A stretch of DNA of 64,000 nucleotides from assembly GCF_017876295.1 (NCBI RefSeq), contig NZ_JAGINT010000002.1, positions 2,232,001-2,296,000 of the forward strand. The letters run 5' to 3'. Within the stretch, counting starts at the first letter, position 1. The number at the start of each line of letters is the position of its first letter. The notes under the pieces were generated by a model. The model did no database searches and was not told the DNA's origin. It worked only from the letters and a program-made list of their open reading frames with translations. The translations under genes were made by a program, and so were the position numbers. Shown in pieces: positions 49,901 through 55,632 of the stretch. This DNA comes from Kribbella aluminosa. Its GTDB lineage: Bacteria > Actinomycetota > Actinomycetes > Propionibacteriales > Kribbellaceae.

Positions 49901-51855
49901 AGCGGCACTTCCGCGAGCTCGGCCACGACTGCCAGAACGAGGACTTCACGGTCGTCGGCGTCGGCGACATGTCCGGTGACGTGTTCGGCAACGGGATGCT
50001 GCTGTCGGAGCACATCCGGCTGGTCGCGGCGTTCGACCACCGGCACATCTTCCTGGACCCGGCGCCGGACGCGGCGGTGTCCTTCGCCGAGCGGCGGCGG
50101 CTGTTCGAGCTGCCGCGATCCTCGTGGGCGGACTACGACGCGTCGCTGATCTCCGCCGGCGGCGGGGTGTACCCGCGAACCGAGAAGGCGATCCCGATCT
50201 CCTCGCAGGTCCGTGAGGTGCTCGGCATCGACGGTAGCGCCACGAAGCTGACGCCCGCCGAGCTGATGAACGCGATCCTGAAGGCGCCGGTCGACCTGTT
50301 CTGGAACGGCGGCATCGGGACGTACGTGAAGTCGTCGAACGAGTCGAACGCCGACGTCGGCGACAAGGCGAACGACGCGATCCGGATCAACGGCGCCGAG
50401 CTGCGCGCCCGCGCGGTCGGCGAGGGTGGCAACCTCGGCTTCACCCAGCTCGGCCGGATCGAGTACGCCGCGAACGGCGGCCGGATCAACACCGACTTCA
50501 TCGACAACGTGGCCGGCGTGGACACCTCCGACCACGAGGTGAACATCAAGATCCTGCTGGACACGGTGGTCGCGGACGGCGACCTGACCGAGAAGCAGCG
50601 CAACGACATCATCGCGTCGATGACCGACGAGGTCGGCGCGCTGGTGCTGAAGAGCAACTACCGGCAGAACATCGCGCTCGCCAACGCGACCGCGCAGGCG
50701 CCGGCGTTGATGCACGTCCACCAGGACTGGGTGCGGCGGCTGGAACGCCAGGGCCTGCTCGACCGGCAGCTGGAGTTCCTGCCGAGCATCCCGGAGTTCA
50801 AGCGCCGCAAGGCCGAGGGCCGCGGGCTGACCTCGCCGGAGCTGTCCGTGCTGATCGCGTACACCAAGATCGTCATGGAAGCCGAGCTGCTCAAGACGTC
50901 GCTGCCGGACGACCCGTTCCTCAAGCACAAGCTCGCCAGCTACTTCCCGAAGGCGATCCAGGAGCGGTTCGCGGATCAGATCCAGAGCCACCAGCTGCGC
51001 CGCGAGATCATCACCACGCAGGTCGTGAACGAGTTCGTGAACACGTCCGGCATCACGGCGTACCACCGGCTGTCGCTGGAGACCGGCGGCAACGAGGAGG
51101 ACGTCGTCCGCGCGAACCTCGCGGCCTCGCGGATCTTCTCGCAGCCGGAGCTGCTGGCGGCGAACGCCGAGCTGGACAACGTGGTCGACGCCGAGACGCA
51201 GACCGGGATGCGGCTGGAGACCCGCACGCTGGTCGAGCGGGCCACCCGGTGGCTGGTGTCGAACCGGCGGCCACCGGTGGACATCGAGGAACTGATCGAG
51301 TTCTTCGGCCCCGGCATCGCGAAGCTGACCGCGGCGTTGCCCGAGGTACTGCGGGGTCGCGAGCTGGCGCTGTTCGAGCAGCGCCGGGAAGCCCTGGTGC
51401 AGAAGGGGGTCTCGGAGGACTTCGCGACCCGGATCGCGGTGCTGCCGCCGACGTACGCCGGACTCGGGATCGTCGAGACCGCGTCCAGCGACGACCTCGA
51501 CATCCTCGAGGTCGCCAAGGTCCACTTCGCCCTCGGCGAACGCCTGCAACTGGGCCGCTTCCTCGAACGCATCATCGGCCTGCCGCGCACCGACCGCTGG
51601 CAGACGATGGCCCGCGCCGCCCTCCGCGACGACCTGCACTCGGTCCACGCCCGCCTGACCCGCCAGGTCCTGGCCACCACCGACGCCACCGCCGAACCCG
51701 AGGACCGCGTCATCACCTGGCAGGACCGCAACGCTGCGGCCCTCTCCCGAGCCGCCTCCATGCTCGAGGAAATAGTAGAAATCGAGGGCCCGGAACTCGC
51801 CCACCTCTCAGTAGGCCTCCGCCTGGTCCGCACCCTCCTCGCCAACCAGGCCTAA
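46993..51855 (+). CDS. gdh: NAD-specific glutamate dehydrogenase, large (180-kDa) class
   Basis: 1,620 residues, close to the Streptomyces clavuligerus GDH that defined this class. A long N-terminal regulatory region with ACT-like segments (to about residue 700) precedes the catalytic core: GVHLRFGAVARGGLRWSDR, QMVKNSVIVPVGAKGGFYAK with the active-site Lys, and the Rossmann region VVGVGDMSGDVFGNGML. It deaminates glutamate to 2-oxoglutarate with NAD, feeding carbon from amino acids, including proline via PruA, to the TCA cycle. ATG 46993 has a weak GTGGGG upstream; ATG 46936 is possible but lies inside the palindrome. The 3' end overlaps the convergent GntR gene by 4 bp. Confidence 0.93.
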   Translation: MQSKLDVLKADVIAKAVATGTHGHDKVVDPVRLKTFLEQYYRHVAAEDVAERQPNDCLGAARHHYKSAMSRPQGTAKVHVFTPTPEEFGWSAAGRTVVEIVVDDMPFLVDTAAMVITERNLELQLLIHPQFVVRRDVAGTLQEVLDDTTSADEHDLVRESWMHLEIERIADVTEHRALEQDLLKVLNDVREAVEDWPKMHEKAVSIAAGLHAADLPVPESEVEEARELLEWLADEHFTFLGYREYDFTMEGAQGILRGSAGTGLGILRPDPRPGSGKLPPEVSAKARERKLMILTKANSRSTVHRSTYLDYVGIKQFDENGDAVRECRFIGLLSSTAYTESVMQVPVLRRKALELFRLTGFDPNSHSGKGLLDVLETYPRDELLQAPVEDLLPIVQSVLHLQERRAVKLFVRRDVYNRYLSCLVYLPRDRYTTAVRLRMQQILKDAIGAESVTYAAYVTESVLARVHFVVRMKQGETVGEYDADTLEQQVVEATRAWEDDFTAALHAQGGDGAVTKLFRRYADAFPEAYKEDFDARVAVNDVHVLDGLPADNGLAMSLYSPIDEEWEGERRFKVFRTGSALSLSHVLPHLSAMGVEVVDERPYEIRRADGSMAYIYDFGLRAPEDSEEREELRTLFSDTFQAVWEGRAESDRLNALVLRGSLSWRQVSILRAYQRYMRQGGTPFSQAYIENTFLNHVDVAGLLVQLFETSFDPARGAADDPDRTMRTDQLEKEILAALDTVQSLDEDRILRSYLTVMKATLRTNYFQPGPDGRPRPYISLKLEPKAIPDLPQPRPAYEIFVYSPRVEGVHLRFGAVARGGLRWSDRREDFRTEVLGLVKAQMVKNSVIVPVGAKGGFYAKQLPDPSADRDAWLAEGIASYKTFISGLLDITDNIVAGDIVPPRDVVRYDGDDAYLVVAADKGTATFSDIANGVAKEYGFWLGDAFASGGSVGYDHKAMGITARGAWESVKRHFRELGHDCQNEDFTVVGVGDMSGDVFGNGMLLSEHIRLVAAFDHRHIFLDPAPDAAVSFAERRRLFELPRSSWADYDASLISAGGGVYPRTEKAIPISSQVREVLGIDGSATKLTPAELMNAILKAPVDLFWNGGIGTYVKSSNESNADVGDKANDAIRINGAELRARAVGEGGNLGFTQLGRIEYAANGGRINTDFIDNVAGVDTSDHEVNIKILLDTVVADGDLTEKQRNDIIASMTDEVGALVLKSNYRQNIALANATAQAPALMHVHQDWVRRLERQGLLDRQLEFLPSIPEFKRRKAEGRGLTSPELSVLIAYTKIVMEAELLKTSLPDDPFLKHKLASYFPKAIQERFADQIQSHQLRREIITTQVVNEFVNTSGITAYHRLSLETGGNEEDVVRANLAASRIFSQPELLAANAELDNVVDAETQTGMRLETRTLVERATRWLVSNRRPPVDIEELIEFFGPGIAKLTAALPEVLRGRELALFEQRREALVQKGVSEDFATRIAVLPPTYAGLGIVETASSDDLDILEVAKVHFALGERLQLGRFLERIIGLPRTDRWQTMARAALRDDLHSVHARLTRQVLATTDATAEPEDRVITWQDRNAAALSRAASMLEEIVEIEGPELAHLSVGLRLVRTLLANQA

Positions 51856-52592
51856 CGTTCGGACACCACGACGTCGACGGAGTACTGGTCGGCCCGGTAG
51901 CAGTGGCTGCCGTATTCGACCGGGGTTCCGTCGGCGGCGTAGGCGGCGCGGGTCATGGTGATCAGGGGCTCGGCCTTGGACATGTGGAGGGTGCGGCGTT
52001 CCTCGGCGGTGGCGTTGCGAGCGCCGATGCGTTGCCGGGCGACCGCCGGGCGGATGCCGCGGGCGCGGAGTACGGCGTACAGGCCGTCGTTCGTGAGGTC
52101 CTCGAGGGTGAGGTCCTCGAGGGCCGGGGGCAGCCAGTTGCGCAGGATCGCGAGCGGCAGGTCGTCGGCGTACCGGAGCCGGACGATCGAGACCAGCGGG
52201 GTACCGGGCGGGAGCTCGAGGACGGCGGCGGCGCGTTCGTCCTGCGCGGCGCAGTCCAGCGCGAGTACTTCGGTGTGCGGCGTCCGCCCCTCGCGGGCGA
52301 GGTCGTCGTACAGGCTGGTCAGCTCGGCCTTGCGGTGCACCATCTGGTTCGCGACGGTGGTGCCGATGCCGCGGCGGCGGACCAGCAGGCCCTGGTTGAC
52401 CAGCTCGGAGATCGCGCGGCGCACCGTCGGGCGGGACAGGCTCAGCCGGTCCGACATGCCGATCTCGTTCTCGAACGGGTCGCCCGGGCGCAGCCGGCCG
52501 TCCGTGATGGCAGCGGTCAGCTGCTCGGCCAGCTGGTGGTACAGCGGCACCGGGCTGGACCGATCGAGCTGGATCGGCAGGGCGGCATTCAT
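51852..52592 (-). CDS. GntR-family (HutC/UTRA) regulator of the inositol operon
   Basis: 246 residues. The GntR winged helix occupies 10-80 (PLYHQLAEQLTAAITDGRL, SRPTVRRAISELVNQGLL), and the UTRA ligand domain about 95-240 (GTPLVSIVRLRYADDLPLAI, VEYGSHCYRADQYSVDVVVS). It is divergent from the iol operon, 132 bp away, and is the obvious candidate regulator, with inositol or an inosose derivative as effector. On its own strand TACCAT lies 6 nt before the ATG, so it is probably leaderless too. Confidence 0.9.
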   Translation of the reverse strand: MNAALPIQLDRSSPVPLYHQLAEQLTAAITDGRLRPGDPFENEIGMSDRLSLSRPTVRRAISELVNQGLLVRRRGIGTTVANQMVHRKAELTSLYDDLAREGRTPHTEVLALDCAAQDERAAAVLELPPGTPLVSIVRLRYADDLPLAILRNWLPPALEDLTLEDLTNDGLYAVLRARGIRPAVARQRIGARNATAEERRTLHMSKAEPLITMTRAAYAADGTPVEYGSHCYRADQYSVDVVVSER

Positions 52593-52627
52593 GACCGGAT
52601 GGTACTGCGTATGTCCACACGTGAGAA

Positions 52628-52648
52628 TGTGTTAACAAAGTCTTGACA
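52628..52648 (+). promoter_or_regulatory. Candidate regulator boxes and -35 in the iol promoter region
   Basis: TGTGTTAACA (52628-52637) contains the 8-bp palindrome TGTTAACA, and AGTCTTGACA (52639-52648) contains a consensus TTGACA -35. Both are similar to each other (TGxxTTxACA-like). No good -10 follows at 17 bp. The pair could be GntR-family operator half-sites covering the -35. Confidence 0.35.
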
Positions 52649-52724
52649 CCTCTGCCGCAGGCCCGGAAGGCTGGCAGTCAGCGCGCCGCCGTGGCGCGCC
52701 CTTACTCGAGAGAGGGCTGCGCGG

Positions 52725-53711
52725 ATGCGGATCGGGTTGGTCGGGATCGGGCGGATCGGGGCGTTCCACGCCGCGACGCTGCAGGATTTGCCGGCGGTGG
52801 ATCAGGTGGTCGTCGCCGACGCGGACCCGGCCCGGGCCGAGGCGGTCGCGAAGGAGCTGGGCGTTACGTCGGTCCCCGACGTACCGGCGTTGCTCGCGTC
52901 CGAGCTGGACGGGTTCGTGATCGCGGCGGCGACCTCCGCGCACGCCTCGCTGATCGAGGCGGGGCTGGCGGCCGGCGTACCGACGTTCTGCGAGAAGCCG
53001 GTCGCGCTCGACCTGGCCGAGACCGAGCGGGTGCTCGCGCTGGTCGAGGCCTCGACGGTGCCGGTACACATCGGTTTCCAGCGCCGGTTCGACGCCGGGT
53101 ACCAGGCGGCGCGGGCGGCGGTCGCGTCCGGCGAGCTCGGCTTCGTGCACCACGTCCGGGCGAACACGAACGACGCGTTCCCGCCGCACCAGGACTACAT
53201 CCCGCAGAGCGGCGGCTTCTTCCGCGACTGCACGGTGCACGACTTCGACATCATCCGGTACGTCACCGGCCGCGAGGTGGTCAGCGTGTACGCGACCGGC
53301 GCGAACCGCGGCGAGACCTTCTTCGGCGAGTACGGCGACGTGGACTCCGCCGCCGCGCTGCTGACCCTGGACGACAGCACGTTCGTCGCGGTCAGCGGGA
53401 CCCGGTACAACGGCGCCGGTCACGACGTACGGATGGAACTCCACGGCAGCCTCGGCTCGATCGCCGTCGGCCTCGACTCGCATACTGCTCTGCGCTCGGC
53501 GGAGCCCGGCGTCGCGTTCCCGGACGGGCCGCCGCACATGACCTTCATGGACCGGTTCCAGCCCGCGTACGTCGCCGAGCTGACCGCGTTCACGGAGGTC
53601 GTCGCCGGTACCCGCAAGGTGCCGTGCACGGTCCGCGACGCGCTCGCCGCGTTCCGGATCGCCGACGCCTGTGAACTGTCCCGCCACGAAAACCGCATCG
53701 TCACGCTCTGA
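52725..53711 (+). CDS. iolG: Inositol 2-dehydrogenase (Gfo/Idh/MocA family)
   Basis: 328 residues. The Rossmann N-terminus (GLVGIGRIGAFHA) and the FCEKPVALD motif place it in the Gfo/Idh/MocA family; the C-terminal part has GGFFRDCTVHDFDIIRY with the Asp and His expected at the catalytic site. In this operon it should oxidise myo-inositol to 2-keto-myo-inositol (scyllo-inosose) with NAD. AGAGGG precedes the ATG. First gene of the iol operon; the next start is 12 bp after its stop. Other inositol isomers as substrate cannot be excluded. Confidence 0.88.
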   Translation: MRIGLVGIGRIGAFHAATLQDLPAVDQVVVADADPARAEAVAKELGVTSVPDVPALLASELDGFVIAAATSAHASLIEAGLAAGVPTFCEKPVALDLAETERVLALVEASTVPVHIGFQRRFDAGYQAARAAVASGELGFVHHVRANTNDAFPPHQDYIPQSGGFFRDCTVHDFDIIRYVTGREVVSVYATGANRGETFFGEYGDVDSAAALLTLDDSTFVAVSGTRYNGAGHDVRMELHGSLGSIAVGLDSHTALRSAEPGVAFPDGPPHMTFMDRFQPAYVAELTAFTEVVAGTRKVPCTVRDALAAFRIADACELSRHENRIVTL

Positions 53712-53723
53712 GGGGGCCTTGAC

Positions 53724-54608
53724 ATGACCGACATTGCTGCCCGGATCGCCGGTGCCCCGATCTCGTGGGGCGTGTGCGAGGTCCCGGGGTGGGGCTGGCA
53801 GTACGACGCCGCCACCGTACTCGCCGAGATGCGCACGGTCGGGCTCGCCGCGACCGAGTTCGGCCCCGACGGGTTCCTGCCCGACGACCCTTCCGACAAG
53901 GCGAAGACGCTCGCGGACGTCGGGCTGCGGGCGGTCGGCGGGTTCGTTCCCGTCGTACTGCATGATCCTGGGGTTGATCCCTCCGTCGAGGTGCTGCGCG
54001 CGCTTGAAGGGTTCGTGGCGGCTGGTGCCGGGACGTTGGTGCTTGCCGCCGCGACGGGGCAGGAGGGGTACGACGACCGGCCGGTGCTGGACGCGTCCGG
54101 CTGGAGCACCTTGCTCCGTCGGCTCGACGAGCTGTCCGCGCTCGCCGCGTCCCGCGGTGTCCTCGCGACCATCCACCCGCATGTCGGGACCATGGTCGAG
54201 AACGCCGACGACGTGTCGCGGGTACTGGAGGGGTCGACGATCGGGCTCACGCTCGACACCGGCCACCTGCTGATCGGCGGGGTCGACCCGGTCGCGCTGG
54301 CCGTTGGCAATGCTGCGCGGATCCGGCACACCCATCTGAAGGACGTCGACGCGGCGTGGGCCGCGCGGGTGCAGTCGGGCGAGGTCACGTACACGGACGC
54401 CGTACGCGCCGGCCTCTACCGGCCACTGGGCGCCGGTGACATCGACATCACCACGATCGTCAGCACGCTGGAGAAGTCCGGGTACGACGGCTGGTACGTC
54501 CTCGAACAGGACACGATCCTGCAGGCACGCCCGGTCGACGAAGGCCCGGTCGCCGACGTACGCGCCAGTGTCGCCCACTTGTACGAGATCGCGGCCGCGG
54601 TCCGATGA
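53724..54608 (+). CDS. TIM-barrel sugar isomerase/dehydratase (IolE/IolI-like)
   Basis: 294 residues of the xylose-isomerase-like AP-endonuclease-2 fold. Landmarks are GAPISWGVCEVPGWGWQ, ATEFGPDGFLP (metal-ligand Glu), ATIHPHVGTMVE, LTLDTGHLLIGGVDP (Asp/His ligands), RHTHLKDV and YVLEQDT (last Glu ligand). In inositol catabolism this fold supplies inosose dehydratase (IolE) and inosose isomerase (IolI). A second member follows at 61439, and I cannot tell from sequence which one does which step. No Shine-Dalgarno stronger than GGGGG is near the start. Confidence 0.8.
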   Translation: MTDIAARIAGAPISWGVCEVPGWGWQYDAATVLAEMRTVGLAATEFGPDGFLPDDPSDKAKTLADVGLRAVGGFVPVVLHDPGVDPSVEVLRALEGFVAAGAGTLVLAAATGQEGYDDRPVLDASGWSTLLRRLDELSALAASRGVLATIHPHVGTMVENADDVSRVLEGSTIGLTLDTGHLLIGGVDPVALAVGNAARIRHTHLKDVDAAWAARVQSGEVTYTDAVRAGLYRPLGAGDIDITTIVSTLEKSGYDGWYVLEQDTILQARPVDEGPVADVRASVAHLYEIAAAVR

Positions 54609-54666
54609 CGCTGCGTGGTTCTTCGGGTTGCGGGGTACCGACGGACCGGCGGGATGGGAAGGTCTG

Positions 54667-55632
54667 ATGGTGGACGACGTACAGCTGGATGTACTGACGA
54701 TCGGGCGGATCGGGGTCGACCTCTACCCGCTGCAGCTCGGGACGCACCTGGAGGATGTCACCTCGTTCGGCAAGTTCCTCGGCGGGAGCGCGACGAACGT
54801 GGCGGTCGCGGCGGCGCGGCACGGCCGGAAGTCGGCGGTGATCAGCCGCACCGGCAACGACCCGTTCGGCACCTTCATCCACCGCACCCTCGGCGAACTC
54901 GGCGTCGACGACCGCTTCGTCACCCCCGTCGACGACCTGCCGACCCCGATCACGTTCTGCGAGATCTTCCCGCCGGACAACTTCCCGCTGTACTTCTACC
55001 GCTTCCCCAAGGCCCCCGACCTCGTCATCAACCCCTCCGAACTCGACCTGCCCGCCATCCGCAACGCCCGCATCTACTGGTCCACCGTCACCGGCCTCTC
55101 CGCCGAACCCTCCCGCTCCGCCCACTTCACCGCCTGGCAAGCCCGCGGCCGGAAGCCTGCTGCTGACGGGTTCACCGTGCTCGACCTCGACTACCGTCCG
55201 ATGTTCTGGGCGGATCCGAGTGAGGCGCACGAGCAGGTGTCGCGGGCGCTCGAGTACTGCACGGTTGCTGTCGGCAACCGTGAGGAGTGCGAGGTCGCCG
55301 TCGGCGAGACCGACCCGGACAAGGCCGCTCAGGCCCTCCTCGACCGCGGCCTCGAACTGGCCGTCGTCAAGCAAGGCCCCCGCGGCACCCTCGCCCGTAC
55401 CCGCGACGAACGCGTCGAAGTCCCGCCGTACCCGGTCGAGGTAGTCAACGGCCTCGGCGCCGGCGACGGCTTCGGCGGCGCCCTCTGTCACGGCCTACTG
55501 GCCGGCTGGCCCCTGGAGAAGATCATCCGCTTCGCCAACACCGCCGGCGCCCTCGTCGCCTCCCGCCTCGAATGCTCCACCGCCATGCCCACAACCACCG
55601 AAGTCCTCTCCCACCTGGGACCCGACGCATGA
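54667..55632 (+). CDS. iolC: 5-dehydro-2-deoxygluconokinase
   Basis: 321 residues of the PfkB ribokinase family. N-terminal LTIGRIGVDLYPLQLG and the GGSATNVAVAAARHG substrate loop are the IolC pattern, and the C-terminal VVNGLGAGDGFGGALCHG carries the GAGD anion hole and catalytic Asp. It phosphorylates 2-deoxy-5-keto-gluconate in inositol degradation. ATG 54667 is chosen because the family N-terminus starts there and GGGAAGG lies upstream; the frame is open earlier but overlaps the preceding gene. The stop overlaps the start of the next gene (ATGA). Confidence 0.9.
   Translation: MVDDVQLDVLTIGRIGVDLYPLQLGTHLEDVTSFGKFLGGSATNVAVAAARHGRKSAVISRTGNDPFGTFIHRTLGELGVDDRFVTPVDDLPTPITFCEIFPPDNFPLYFYRFPKAPDLVINPSELDLPAIRNARIYWSTVTGLSAEPSRSAHFTAWQARGRKPAADGFTVLDLDYRPMFWADPSEAHEQVSRALEYCTVAVGNREECEVAVGETDPDKAAQALLDRGLELAVVKQGPRGTLARTRDERVEVPPYPVEVVNGLGAGDGFGGALCHGLLAGWPLEKIIRFANTAGALVASRLECSTAMPTTTEVLSHLGPDA

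Noticed and set aside
47995..51804. 1,269-codon open frame antisense to glutamate dehydrogenase
   Set aside because: Shadow of a conserved gene in high-GC DNA; composition is dominated by Arg, Val, Gln and His without family resemblance.
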